DNA of 64,000 nt from Gaiellaceae bacterium (GCA_030446625.1 JAUJMY010000002.1:1-64000), one strand, 5' to 3'; shown: positions 27,810 to 36,370, counted from the stretch's first letter. Notes: a model not told the origin generated them from the letters alone. Made by a program: numbers and translations.

Positions 27810-28913
27810 TCACTCGTTCTCGAGCACGGCCGAGACGACGACGCCGTACCCCTGCGCCTCGAGCAGGGCCGCCGCGCGCTGCGCCTCTCGCTCGCCCTCG
27901 ACGAGCACCGTCAGCGTGCCCCCGCGCTCGGGCGAGAAGTGCTGGAGCTCGAAGTCCTCGATGTTGATCCGCTCCGCGCCGAGCGCCTGGGTGATCCCAG
28001 CGAGGACGCCCGGGCGATCCGGCACGTGCACGCGGAGCCGCTGGAGTGTCCCGGCGTCGGGGTATGCGTCGCGGAGCATCTCCCGGCGATGCCCGGCAGC
28101 CTCGCCGATCGAGCGCGCCAGGAACCCCGCGTCGCCGCCGGCGAGCGCCGCTTCGAGCTGTTCCACGCGGCGCCGGTGCTCCGCGAGCGCGTCCCCGAGA
28201 GCGCGCGCGTTCTCGAGGAAGATGTCGACCCAGATGCGGGGGTTCGCCCCGGCGACGCGCGTCATGTCGCGCAGCGACCCACCGGCGGCCGCGAGCGGGT
28301 CGTGGCCGTCGATGCGCGTCGCGCCCGCCTGGTTGACGAGCAGGTTTGCGAGCGCGTGCGGAAGGTGGCTCGTGAGCGCGACCAGCCGGTCGTGCGCGGC
28401 GGGGTCGACCGCGACCGGCACGGCTCCGACGGAGGAGACGAACGAGTGCAGGAGCCGGAAGCGCTCCGGCGTCGTCGAGGCGACCGGGGTCACGAACCAC
28501 GTCGCTCCGTGGAAGAGCTCCGCGCGCGCGTTCGCGGGCCCGCGCGCCTCGGACCCGCAGACCGGGTGGCCGCCGATGAAGCGCGCGTCTCCCGCCGCGA
28601 CTGCGCAGACGCCGCCCTTCGTCGAGCCGACGTCGGTCACCGTCGCGTCCGCGGGCGTGGCGCGCAGCACGGCCGCGACGTCGCGCGGCAGCGTCGCGAC
28701 AGGCGTCGCGACGACTGCGAGCTCTGCTTCGGCGACCGCGGCCTCGAGCGTCTCAGCCGGATCGTCAATCGCGCCGCGCTCGGTCGCCGCCGCGAGCGCT
28801 GCCGGGTCGGCGTCGAAGCCCGACACGCGCGAGACTCCCGCGCGCTTCGCCGCGAGCGCGAGCGACGCGCCCATCAGCCCCGTGCCGACGACCGCGAGCC
28901 GCGAGACGGCCAC
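27810..28913 (-). CDS. tyrA: Prephenate dehydrogenase with C-terminal ACT domain
   Basis: Oxidises prephenate to 4-hydroxyphenylpyruvate for tyrosine. The NAD-binding VVGTGLMGASLALA is at residues 8-21, and DVGSTKG and GGHPVCGSEARG are the catalytic blocks. From about residue 290 (LRVHVPDRPGVLAGITQALG) an ACT domain follows, expected to bind an amino acid for feedback control. 367 residues. GTG start; 25 bases separate it from DAHP synthase, the first gene of the operon. Confidence 0.94.
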   Translation of the reverse strand: MAVSRLAVVGTGLMGASLALAAKRAGVSRVSGFDADPAALAAATERGAIDDPAETLEAAVAEAELAVVATPVATLPRDVAAVLRATPADATVTDVGSTKGGVCAVAAGDARFIGGHPVCGSEARGPANARAELFHGATWFVTPVASTTPERFRLLHSFVSSVGAVPVAVDPAAHDRLVALTSHLPHALANLLVNQAGATRIDGHDPLAAAGGSLRDMTRVAGANPRIWVDIFLENARALGDALAEHRRRVEQLEAALAGGDAGFLARSIGEAAGHRREMLRDAYPDAGTLQRLRVHVPDRPGVLAGITQALGAERINIEDFELQHFSPERGGTLTVLVEGEREAQRAAALLEAQGYGVVVSAVLENE

Positions 28914-28938
28914 TACGCGCGCGCGGAGCGACGCGCGC

Positions 28939-30306
28939 TCATGACCACGCCTCGAGCCGCATCAGCTCCGCGACGTGGAAGGCGAGGTCGAGCGCCTGGC
29001 GCGCGTTCAGGCGCGGGTCGCAGAGCGTCGTGTAGCGCGTGTCCAGCTGCTCCTCGAGCAGGTCCTCGGAGCCGCCGAGGCACTCGCTCACGTCCTCGCC
29101 GGTGAACTCGACGTGGATGCCGCCCGCCCACGTCCCGACCTCGCGGTGCGACGCGAAGAAACCCTCGATCTCGCGGATGATCGCGCCGAAGTGGCGCGTC
29201 TTGCGACCGCTCGCCGTGCGGAACGAGTTCGCGTGCATCGGATCGCACACCCACACGACGGGGTGGCCGGCGTCGGTGACGGCGCGCAGGAGCGGCGGGA
29301 GTTGCTCGCGCACGCGGTCGGCGCCGATCCGGGTGACGAAGGTCAGCCGGCCGGGGATGCGCAGCGGGTTCAGGCGCTCGCAGAGCGCGAGCAGCTCCGC
29401 CGGGCTCGCGCCCGGGCCGATCTTGACGCCGATCGGGTTGTGCACGCCGGAGTAGAACTCGACGTGCGCGCCGTCCGGCTGCCGCGTGCGCTCCCCGATC
29501 CAGAGCATGTGCGCCGAGCAGTCGTACCAGTCGCCCGTGAGCGAGTCGCGGCGGACGAGCGGCTCCTCGTAGTCGAGCAGCAGCCCCTCGTGGCTCGTCC
29601 AGAGATCCGTCTGGTGGAGCTGAGGCTCGGCCCTCAGGTCGATCCCGCACGCAGCCATGAAGCGGAGCGCGCGCTCGATCTCGTCGGCGATCTGCTCGTA
29701 GCGGCGCCCCGCCGGCGAGCTCGCGACGAACTCCTGGTTCCACATGTGCACCTCGTTCAGGTCGGCGAAGCCGCCCTTCGTGAACGCGCGCAGGAGGTTC
29801 AGGGTCGCCGCGGATTGGTGGTAGCCCTGGAGCATCCGGTCCGGATCGGGCTCTCGCGCGTCGGCGCTCGGCGCGTCGTCGTTCACCATGTGGCCGAGGA
29901 AAGACGGCAGTTCGACGCCGTCGACGTCCTCCGTCGCGGAGCTCCGCGGCTTCGCGAACTGGCCCGCGATCCGGCCGACCTTCACCACGGGGAGCGTCGC
30001 GCCGTACGTCATCACGGCGGCCATCTGCAGGATGATCTTCAGGCGGTTGCGGATCCCCACCGCGGAGAAGTCCGCGAAGGACTCGGCGCAGTCGCCCGCC
30101 TGGAGAAGGAATGCGCGCCGCTCCGCCACGTTCCCGAGCGCGTCCGTGAGCGCGCGCGCCTCGCCCGCGAAGACGAGCGGCGGGAGCTGCGCGAGCCGCT
30201 CGCGCGCGCGCGCGAGAGCAGTCTTGTCGGGCCACCGCGGCTGGTGCCGCGCGGGCAGCGCGCGCCAGGAGTCGGGGGCCCAGACGGAGTGTGACGTGGT
30301 GGCCAC
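28939..30306 (-). CDS. aroG: Class II 3-deoxy-7-phosphoheptulonate (DAHP) synthase
   Basis: First step of the shikimate pathway. It is the plant/Mycobacterium-type class II enzyme, recognisable from FLLQAGDCAESF (about residues 66-77), GQFAKPRSS, HQTDLWTSHEGLLLDYEE, IGVKIGPGASP and the metal-binding WVCDPMHANS. 455 residues is typical. The gene heads the operon that continues with tyrA and aroA and is divergent from chorismate mutase. The GTG start lies six bases after TACACT, without a Shine-Dalgarno. Confidence 0.96.
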   Translation of the reverse strand: MATTSHSVWAPDSWRALPARHQPRWPDKTALARARERLAQLPPLVFAGEARALTDALGNVAERRAFLLQAGDCAESFADFSAVGIRNRLKIILQMAAVMTYGATLPVVKVGRIAGQFAKPRSSATEDVDGVELPSFLGHMVNDDAPSADAREPDPDRMLQGYHQSAATLNLLRAFTKGGFADLNEVHMWNQEFVASSPAGRRYEQIADEIERALRFMAACGIDLRAEPQLHQTDLWTSHEGLLLDYEEPLVRRDSLTGDWYDCSAHMLWIGERTRQPDGAHVEFYSGVHNPIGVKIGPGASPAELLALCERLNPLRIPGRLTFVTRIGADRVREQLPPLLRAVTDAGHPVVWVCDPMHANSFRTASGRKTRHFGAIIREIEGFFASHREVGTWAGGIHVEFTGEDVSECLGGSEDLLEEQLDTRYTTLCDPRLNARQALDLAFHVAELMRLEAWS

Positions 30307-30369
30307 GAGCTCAGTGTAGAGGCGGCTCCACGGCGCCCCGGCGGCGCGCGTGTGTGCTAATCAGGGGCG
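30307..30369. promoter_or_regulatory. Divergent promoter region, DAHP synthase / chorismate mutase
   Basis: Minus strand: TACACT (30318-30313), six bases, GTG of DAHP synthase. Plus strand: GCTAAT (30356-30361), eight bases, ATG of chorismate mutase. Both look like leaderless promoters, so the two aromatic-pathway units share a 63-base control region. Confidence 0.5.
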
Positions 30370-30663
30370 ATGAACTCGCGCGACGACGACCACTCCGTGC
30401 GAGAGCTGCGCGACCGGATCGCCGCGGTCGACCGCGAGCTCCTCGACGCGCTCAACCGACGCGTCGCGCTCGTGGCGCGGATCAAGCGCGCGAAAGACGA
30501 CCGCGGCCTCGCGTTCGTCGACCGCGCGCGCGAGCAGGAGCTGCTCGACGCTCTCGCGCGCGTGAACAAGGGACCGCTGTCGCCGGAGGGCGTACGCGAG
30601 GTCTTCCGCACGATCCTCGAGGTCGGCAAGCGCGAGGCGACGCGGCGCGACGCCGCTCTCTAG
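30370..30663 (+). CDS. Chorismate mutase, AroQ type
   Basis: Converts chorismate to prephenate. A 97-residue all-helical protein: LRDRIAAVDRELLDALNRR holds the first active-site Arg, followed by VARIKRAK with the conserved Lys and FVDRAREQELLDAL. The size and the divergent class II DAHP synthase recall the mycobacterial pair, in which a weak mutase is activated by binding DAHP synthase; such a complex is inferred here. It is followed 10 bases later by trpS. Confidence 0.9.
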   Translation: MNSRDDDHSVRELRDRIAAVDRELLDALNRRVALVARIKRAKDDRGLAFVDRAREQELLDALARVNKGPLSPEGVREVFRTILEVGKREATRRDAAL

Positions 30664-30673
30664 GCTGGAAGGG

Positions 30674-31687
30674 TTGACGAGCCGACCGCGCATCTTCTCG
30701 GGGATCCGGGCCTCCGGCGACAAGACGCTCGGCAACTACAGCGGCGGCTTCCGGCAGTACGTCGCGACGCAGGAGCACGGCGACGCGTTCATCTGCATCG
30801 TCGACCTGCACTCGATCACGACCGCGTACGAGCCGGAGGGGCTGCGCGAGGCGACGCTCTCGCTCGCCGCGCTGCTCTTCGCGACCGGGCTCGACCCGGA
30901 GCGCTCGACCGTGTTCGCACAGAGCCACGTCGCCGCGCACGCCGAGGCGGCGTGGCTGCTGAGCGCGGTGACGAGCTTCGGCGAGCTCCGCCGGATGACC
31001 CAGTTCAAGGACAAGTCCGAGCAGCAGGAGTTCATCAGCGCGGGGCTCTTCACGTACCCGGTGCTGATGGCCGGCGACATCCTCCTCTACCAGGCCGCGC
31101 TCGTCCCCGTCGGCGACGACCAGCGCCAGCACATCGAGCTCGCGCGCGACGTCGCGGAGCGTTTCAACCAGCGCTACGGCGACACGTTCACGATCCCGGA
31201 AGGCGTCATTCCGGACGAGGGCGCGCGGATCAAGAACCTGCAGGAGCCCGAGCGGCTGATGTCGACGACCGCCGGGGCGCCGCAGGGCGTCGTGCGGATG
31301 ATCGACCGGCCCGACGTCGTGCGGAAGAAGTTCAAGACGGCCGTCACCGACTCCGGGAGCGAGATCAGGCACGCGCCGGAGGAGAAGCCGGGGATCTCGA
31401 ACCTGATCGAGATCATGTCCGTCGCCACCGGCGACCCGATCGCGTCGATCGAGTCCCGCTACGACGGCGGCGGCTACGGGCGCTTCAAGGACGACGTGGC
31501 CGAGGCCGTCGTCGCGCTTCTCGAGCCGATCCAGCAGCGCTACGAGTCGCTCCGCGACGATCCCGGCGAGCTCCGGCGGCTGCTGACCGTCGGCGCGGAC
31601 AAGGCGCGCGCGACGTCGGAGCCGACGCTGCGCGCGATGTACGACCGCATGGGCTTCGTGACGCCCGGAGCCGCCGGATCGGCGTGA
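30674..31687 (+). CDS. trpS: Tryptophanyl-tRNA synthetase with divergent signature motifs
   Basis: Charges tRNA-Trp; a class I synthetase of 337 residues. The fold-specific blocks fit TrpRS: RIFSGIRASG at the start, CIVDLHSITT, YPVLMAGDILLYQAALVPVG and GDDQRQHIELARD. Both class I signatures are altered: the HIGH-equivalent HLGN is TLGN (residues 18-21), and KMSKS is LMSTT (195-199). A TTG start is chosen because upstream is chorismate mutase and the N-terminus fits. The neighbouring permease gene overlaps by four bases. Confidence 0.9.
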   Translation: MTSRPRIFSGIRASGDKTLGNYSGGFRQYVATQEHGDAFICIVDLHSITTAYEPEGLREATLSLAALLFATGLDPERSTVFAQSHVAAHAEAAWLLSAVTSFGELRRMTQFKDKSEQQEFISAGLFTYPVLMAGDILLYQAALVPVGDDQRQHIELARDVAERFNQRYGDTFTIPEGVIPDEGARIKNLQEPERLMSTTAGAPQGVVRMIDRPDVVRKKFKTAVTDSGSEIRHAPEEKPGISNLIEIMSVATGDPIASIESRYDGGGYGRFKDDVAEAVVALLEPIQQRYESLRDDPGELRRLLTVGADKARATSEPTLRAMYDRMGFVTPGAAGSA

Positions 31688-32751
31688 GCGCGCAGCCGAC
31701 TCCGGCGCGGCTCCCGGACGGCGCGCCGAAGCTCTCCGTGCTGCCGCTCGGCGCGGCGCTCGCGGCGGCGGTCGCGCTCGTCGCGGCGGGGCGGATGGCC
31801 GGCGTGGACGAGTTCGCGGGCGTCCAGACGTTCGTCCTCATCTTCGCCTCGATCGTGATCGAGGCGCTGCCGTTCATCCTGCTCGGCGCGCTGATGTCGG
31901 CGCTGATCGCGGTCTACGTCCCGGAGCGCGTCTTCGCGCGGATCGCGCGGCTCCCACTCGCGCTCCAGATCCCGGGCGCGACGCTGAGCGGCTTCGCGTT
32001 CCCCGTCTGCGAGTGCGGCTCCGTGCCCGTGGCGCGCCGGCTGATCACGCGCGGGATGCACCCCGCCGCGGGAATCTCGTTCATGCTCGCCGCGCCGGTC
32101 CTGAACCCGATCGTGCTCGCTTCGACGTGGGTCGCGTACAGCGGCCGCGGCGTGGCAGGCGAGATGCTCGCGGGACGCGCCGGCCTCGGCGTCGCGCTCG
32201 CCGTCGTCGGCGGCTGGGCGATCGGCCGGCGCAGCGGCAAGGACGTGCTCCGCGCGCGGCCGTCGGAGACGCGCGAGGAGGACTGCGCGCACGACCACGA
32301 CCACGGCCACGACCACGAGCACGGAGCGCACTGCGCTCCGGCGCGCGGTTCCCGTACCGCGGCGTTCACCGAGCATCTCGCCGGGGACTTCCTGTTCATG
32401 GGCAAGTTCATCGTCCTCGGCGCGGCGCTCGCGGCACTCCTCCAGACGGTCGTCCCGCAGAGCATCGTCGGCGGGATCGCGGGCAGCCCGCTCCTCGCGC
32501 CGCTCGCGCTGATGGGGCTTGCGTTCATGCTCTCCCTCTGCTCGGAGGCGGACGCGTTCGTCGCGGTCTCGCTGACGGCGTTCCCGCTCGCCTCGCAGCT
32601 CGCGTTCCTCGTCTTCGGGCCGATCCTCGACACGAAGCTCGCGATCCTCTACGGCGGCACCTTCCGCGACCGGTTCGTGCTGCGCCTCGCGCTCGTCGCG
32701 GTGCCGGTCGTGCTCCTCGGGTCGCTGCTCTTCGGGGTGTTCGTCAGGTGA
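31684..32751 (+). CDS. YcgR/ArsP-like permease (DUF318) with His-rich loop
   Basis: A 355-residue integral membrane protein of the PF03773 permease family, with about eight to ten membrane segments. The conserved FPVCECGSVPVARRLI and the paired second-half motif LSLCSEADAFVAVS are present. A cytoplasmic-type loop at about residues 200-220 is packed with His and Asp (HDHDHGHDHEHGAHC), suggesting metal binding. GTG start overlapping trpS (GTGA). The downstream TIGR03943-like gene overlaps too, matching the Bacillus ycgR-ycgQ pair. Substrate unknown; a metal or metalloid is plausible. Confidence 0.85.
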   Translation: MSAQPTPARLPDGAPKLSVLPLGAALAAAVALVAAGRMAGVDEFAGVQTFVLIFASIVIEALPFILLGALMSALIAVYVPERVFARIARLPLALQIPGATLSGFAFPVCECGSVPVARRLITRGMHPAAGISFMLAAPVLNPIVLASTWVAYSGRGVAGEMLAGRAGLGVALAVVGGWAIGRRSGKDVLRARPSETREEDCAHDHDHGHDHEHGAHCAPARGSRTAAFTEHLAGDFLFMGKFIVLGAALAALLQTVVPQSIVGGIAGSPLLAPLALMGLAFMLSLCSEADAFVAVSLTAFPLASQLAFLVFGPILDTKLAILYGGTFRDRFVLRLALVAVPVVLLGSLLFGVFVR

Positions 32752-33452
32752 GGGTGAGCGCGCGCCTGGCGCGGGCGCTCGTCCTCGTAGCGTGGGCGGA
32801 GTTCTTCGCCACGCTCTGGGTGACCGGCGAGATCACGAGCTACCTCGGGCCGAGGACGGCGTGGGTCGTCCCGTTCGGCGCGATCACGCTCGGGATCACG
32901 GCGCTCGCCTACGCGCTCGCGGCGGCGAGCTCGAGGCGCCCCGCGGTGACGCTCTCGCGCGCCGAGGCGGCCGGGCTCCTGGCGCTCGTCGTGCCGATCG
33001 TCGGCGTCGCCCTCGTGCCCGACGCCGAGCTGGGGGCGCTCGCTGCCTCGCGCAAGGCAACGGACCGCGCCGTCTCACCCCAGCGCCCGACGGGCGGCGA
33101 GGTCTCGTTCGCGGAGATCGACTACGCGCGCTTCAGCCCGCTCTTCGCGGACGAGGTGGGGATCGAGCCCGGCCGGCGCGTGCAGCTCGTTGGCTTCGTC
33201 TCGCACGAGGACGACCAGCCGCCCGGGATGTTCGACCTCGGCCGGTTCTACATCTCGTGCTGCGTCGCCGACGCGCTCCCGACGACGGTGACGATCGACG
33301 CGCGGCGCGCGGCCCCGGGGACGTACTTCGCGACCGACACGTGGCTGAAGGTCTCGGGGCCGCTGGCGAAGCGCGCCGGCGAGTTCGTGGTCCGCGCGGA
33401 CTCGATCGTGCCGGCCGAGGTTCCGCAGAACCCGTACCTCTACCTGCGGTAG
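32748..33452 (+). CDS. TIGR03943/DUF1980-family permease partner (YcgQ-like)
   Basis: A 234-residue protein with two N-terminal membrane helices (ARALVLVAWAEFFATLWVTG; then a segment near residue 45), another at about 70-90, and an extracytoplasmic C-terminal domain with VQLVGFVSHEDDQPPGMF and the family's FYISCCVADA. It overlaps the permease by four bases and is expected to form a complex with it. GTG at 32748 is preferred for the overlap; GTG at 32754 is possible. Confidence 0.82.
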   Translation: MRVSARLARALVLVAWAEFFATLWVTGEITSYLGPRTAWVVPFGAITLGITALAYALAAASSRRPAVTLSRAEAAGLLALVVPIVGVALVPDAELGALAASRKATDRAVSPQRPTGGEVSFAEIDYARFSPLFADEVGIEPGRRVQLVGFVSHEDDQPPGMFDLGRFYISCCVADALPTTVTIDARRAAPGTYFATDTWLKVSGPLAKRAGEFVVRADSIVPAEVPQNPYLYLR

Positions 33453-33542
33453 CGCGGCCGCTACTGGCGCGCGACGCGCATCTCGCCGCGCACGGAGTTA
33501 GGATCGGCGCGCGCTGTTCGACGCCGTCAAAGGGGGCTCCAC

Positions 33543-35342
33543 ATGAAGAGATTCGCCGCCGTCGCCGTCCTGTCGCTGTGCACGCTGCTCGCCGTCCCGC
33601 TCGCGGTGACGAAGATCGACGCGCGGAGCCAGCAGCGCGGCACGATCGCCGTCCAGCTGCTCTCGTTCAACGACTTCCACGGCAACGTCGCGCCGCCCGG
33701 CGGCACGTTCTTCGGGCAGGCCGCAGGCGGGGCGGAGTACATGGCCACGCACCTCGCGCAGCTGCGCGCGACGAACCCGAACACTGTGGTCGTCGCGGCG
33801 GGCGACCTGATCGGCGCGTCGCCGCTCCTCTCGGCGCTCTTCCAGGACGAGCCGGCGATCGAGGCGCTGAACGCCGCCGGCCTCCAGGTCTCCTCCGTCG
33901 GGAACCACGAGTTCGACGAGGGCAGCGCCGAGCTGCTCCGGATGCAGCGCGGCGGCTGCCATCCGAAGCTCGGCTGCCAGGACAACGACCCGTTCGGCGG
34001 CGCGAAGTTCCAGTACCTCGCGGCGAACGTCGAGCGCAAGACGATTCCGGCGGCGGAGCTGCGCCGGTACGCGCGCGCCCGCGCCGCCTACCGCAAAGCG
34101 GTCGCGGCGCGGAAGGCGGCGTGCGCGAAGAGCCGCACGTCGAGCGCGTGCCGGCGGAAGCTGACGGCGCCCAAGCCGCCCTCCCGCACGCTCCTGCCCC
34201 CGTACCAGATCCGCAACGTCGGCGGGATCAAGATCGGCTTCATCGGGATGACGCTCGAGAACACGCCGTCGATCGTGACGCCGATCGGCGTCGCGGGGCT
34301 GCGCTTCCTCGACGAGGCCGAGACGGCGAACAAGTACGTCCCGCAGCTGAAGCGGCAGGGCGTGGAGACGATCGTCGTCCTGATCCACGAAGGCGGCGTC
34401 CAGCGCGGCGACATCAACTCGTGCCTCGACTTCTCCGGGCCGATCGTAGACATCGCGGAGCGGATGAGCGACGAGATCGACGTGATCGTCAGCGGCCACA
34501 CGCACCAGGCGTACATCTGCACGCTCAGCGGGAAGCTGGTCACGAGCGCGAGCGCGTTCGGCCGCGTGGTCACGGACATCGAGCTGACGATCGACCCGCG
34601 CACGCGCGACGTGGCGACGAAGGCGGCCGTCAACACGATCCTGCCGCGGAACGTCGCGAAGAACCCGGCGGAGACGCAGATCCTCGAGAAGTACCAGAGG
34701 CTCTCCGCGCCGCTCGCGAACCGGGTGATCGGCTCGATCAGCGCCGATCTCACCCGCACCGAGACGACCGCGGGCGAGTCGTCGCTCGGAGACGTGATCG
34801 CCGACGCGCAGCTCGCGGCGACTGCGCCGGCCAACCTCGGCGGGGCGCAGATCGCGTTCATGAACCCGGGCGGGATCCGCGCCGACTTCCTCGTCTCGCA
34901 GATCAGCGGCGGCGAGCGGCCGGGCGAGATCACCTACGCCGAGGCGTTCACCGTCCAGCCGTTCGGCAACAGCCTCGTGACGATGACCCTGACCGGCGCG
35001 CAGATCAAGACGCTGCTCGAGCAGCAGTGGTCGGGCGGCAACGCGCCGCGCCCGCGCATCCTCCAGGTCTCGAACGGGTTCACGTACACGTACGACACGC
35101 GCCGGTCGCTGACCGACCGCGTCGTCGAGATGCGCCTGAACGGGACGCCGATCAGTCCGACGACGACCTACCGGGTCACGGTGAACAGCTTCCTCGCCTT
35201 CGGCGGCGACAACTTCGCGGTGCTGAACGAGGGCACGAACCGCCTCGGCGGCGAGGTCGACCTCGACGCGCTCGTGCGCTACTTCGCGACGCGCTCGCCC
35301 GTCGCGCCGGGGCCGCGCAACCGGATCACCCGGATCGGCTAG
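33543..35342 (+). CDS. Secreted 5'-nucleotidase/2',3'-cyclic phosphodiesterase (UshA family)
   Basis: Hydrolyses extracellular nucleotides. A signal peptide (about residues 1-28) precedes a metallophosphatase domain with LLSFNDFHGNV, VVAAGDLIGAS, SVGNHEFDEG and VSGHTHQAY as metal ligands, then the C-terminal nucleotidase domain (GESSLGDVIADAQ, NSFLAFGGDNFAVL). About residues 178-220 form a basic, Cys-containing insertion between metal-binding blocks. AAAGGGGG precedes the ATG, a proper ribosome-binding site. 599 residues. The 3' end overlaps the convergent pseudouridine synthase by 17 bases. Confidence 0.93.
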   Translation: MKRFAAVAVLSLCTLLAVPLAVTKIDARSQQRGTIAVQLLSFNDFHGNVAPPGGTFFGQAAGGAEYMATHLAQLRATNPNTVVVAAGDLIGASPLLSALFQDEPAIEALNAAGLQVSSVGNHEFDEGSAELLRMQRGGCHPKLGCQDNDPFGGAKFQYLAANVERKTIPAAELRRYARARAAYRKAVAARKAACAKSRTSSACRRKLTAPKPPSRTLLPPYQIRNVGGIKIGFIGMTLENTPSIVTPIGVAGLRFLDEAETANKYVPQLKRQGVETIVVLIHEGGVQRGDINSCLDFSGPIVDIAERMSDEIDVIVSGHTHQAYICTLSGKLVTSASAFGRVVTDIELTIDPRTRDVATKAAVNTILPRNVAKNPAETQILEKYQRLSAPLANRVIGSISADLTRTETTAGESSLGDVIADAQLAATAPANLGGAQIAFMNPGGIRADFLVSQISGGERPGEITYAEAFTVQPFGNSLVTMTLTGAQIKTLLEQQWSGGNAPRPRILQVSNGFTYTYDTRRSLTDRVVEMRLNGTPISPTTTYRVTVNSFLAFGGDNFAVLNEGTNRLGGEVDLDALVRYFATRSPVAPGPRNRITRIG

Positions 35343-36060
35343 TTCGCGCGCCCGAGCGGGAGCCCGCGCTGCGGGCTCCCGCTCGGCGCAGCTCTTCGAC
35401 CTCCGCGGGCTCGAGCTCGCGCCACTCGCCGGGTGCGAGGCGGCCGAGGCCGAGCCCGGCGTAGCCGCTGCGGTGCAGGCACCGGACCCGATGGCCGACG
35501 GCGTCGCACATCCACCTCACCTGCCGGTTGCGCCCCTCGTGGAGCGTGAGCTCGAGCCGCGAGCGGCCGAGCCGGCGAACGCGCGCCGGCGCCGTCCGGC
35601 CGTCCTCGAGCACGACGCCGTCGGCGAGCCGGCGCACAGCCTCGTCCGTCGGATCGCCCTCGACCTCCGCGACGTACGTCTTCTCGACGCCGTAGCGCGG
35701 GTGCGCGAGCCGGTGCGCGAGCGGGCCGTCGTTCGTCAGCAGCAGCGCGCCGGTCGTGTCGGCGTCGAGCCGTCCGACGGGGACGACGCGCGCGTCGTGT
35801 TGCACGAGCTCGACCACGGTCGGCCGCCGCTGCGGATCGCGCGCCGTCGTCACGACGCCCGCAGGCTTGTGCAGCAGCACGTATGCGAGCCGCTGCGCGG
35901 CCACCGGCGCGCCGTCGACCTCGACGCGGTCGGCCGACTCCACGAACGTGTTCAGCTCGCCGCGCTCGCCGTTCACCTGCACGCGGCCGGCCTTGATCAG
36001 CTCGTCCGCACCGCGACGCGAGGCAACCCCTGCACGAGCGAGGTACGCGTTCAGCCGCAT
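35326..36060 (-). CDS. rRNA pseudouridine synthase, RsuA/RluB family
   Basis: Isomerises a uridine in rRNA. An N-terminal S4 domain (RLNAYLARAGVASRRGADELI) is followed by the catalytic GRLDADTTGALLLTNDG with the nucleophilic Asp (about residues 96-112) and LHEGRNRQVRWMC. The last 20 or so residues are a low-complexity Arg/Ser/Gly/Ala tail encoded by a terminator-like hairpin. 244 residues. The ATG start is only 19 bases from the divergent GYD gene. Confidence 0.93.
   Translation of the reverse strand: MRLNAYLARAGVASRRGADELIKAGRVQVNGERGELNTFVESADRVEVDGAPVAAQRLAYVLLHKPAGVVTTARDPQRRPTVVELVQHDARVVPVGRLDADTTGALLLTNDGPLAHRLAHPRYGVEKTYVAEVEGDPTDEAVRRLADGVVLEDGRTAPARVRRLGRSRLELTLHEGRNRQVRWMCDAVGHRVRCLHRSGYAGLGLGRLAPGEWRELEPAEVEELRRAGARSAGSRSGARTSRSG
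35352..35386. terminator. Bidirectional hairpin terminator inside the pseudouridine synthase 3' end
   Basis: Perfect 16-base-pair stem (CCGAGCGGGAGCCCGC paired with GCGGGCTCCCGCTCGG) and a GCT loop, 10 bases past the nucleotidase stop and within the last codons of the convergent gene. Being symmetrical, it could stop both transcripts; no U-tract is present. Confidence 0.7.
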
Positions 36061-36079
36061 CCGTGAAATATTCCTGCAC
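36061..36079. promoter_or_regulatory. 19-base divergent spacer with a shared palindromic -10
   Basis: AATATT at 36067-36072 is its own reverse complement. It ends six bases before the pseudouridine synthase ATG on the minus strand and seven bases before the GYD gene's GTG on the plus strand. There is no room for leaders, so one hexamer may serve two leaderless divergent transcripts. Confidence 0.45.
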
Positions 36080-36370
36080 GTGCCCCACTACGTGTCGCTG
36101 ATGCGCTGGACGTCGCAGGGGCTGGCGGGGCTGCCGGGCTGGCGCGAGCGCGTCGAGGAGGGCGAGCGCATCATCGAGGCGGCCGGCGGCAGCCTGATCA
36201 GCGTCTACGTGACGCTCGGCCGCTACGACGTCGTGGAGATCTTCGAGGCGCCCGACGACGAGACCGCGGCGGAGATCCTCCTGAAGCTGCAGCGGTTCGG
36301 CGCCGAGCACACGGAGACGCTGCGCGCGTTCACGCGCGACGAGGCCGACGCGATCGTGCGCAGGCTCTAG
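36080..36370 (+). CDS. GYD-domain protein
   Basis: A 96-residue alpha/beta-barrel-like small protein. PHYVSLMRWTSQG at the start and LGRYDVVEIFEAPDDETAA in the middle fit the GYD domain (named for such a G-Y-D triplet). Its function in bacteria is not established. The GTG start at 36080 is chosen because family members begin with this strand; there is no Shine-Dalgarno. Its stop overlaps the next gene's GTG by one base, so the two are co-transcribed. Confidence 0.83.
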   Translation: MPHYVSLMRWTSQGLAGLPGWRERVEEGERIIEAAGGSLISVYVTLGRYDVVEIFEAPDDETAAEILLKLQRFGAEHTETLRAFTRDEADAIVRRL

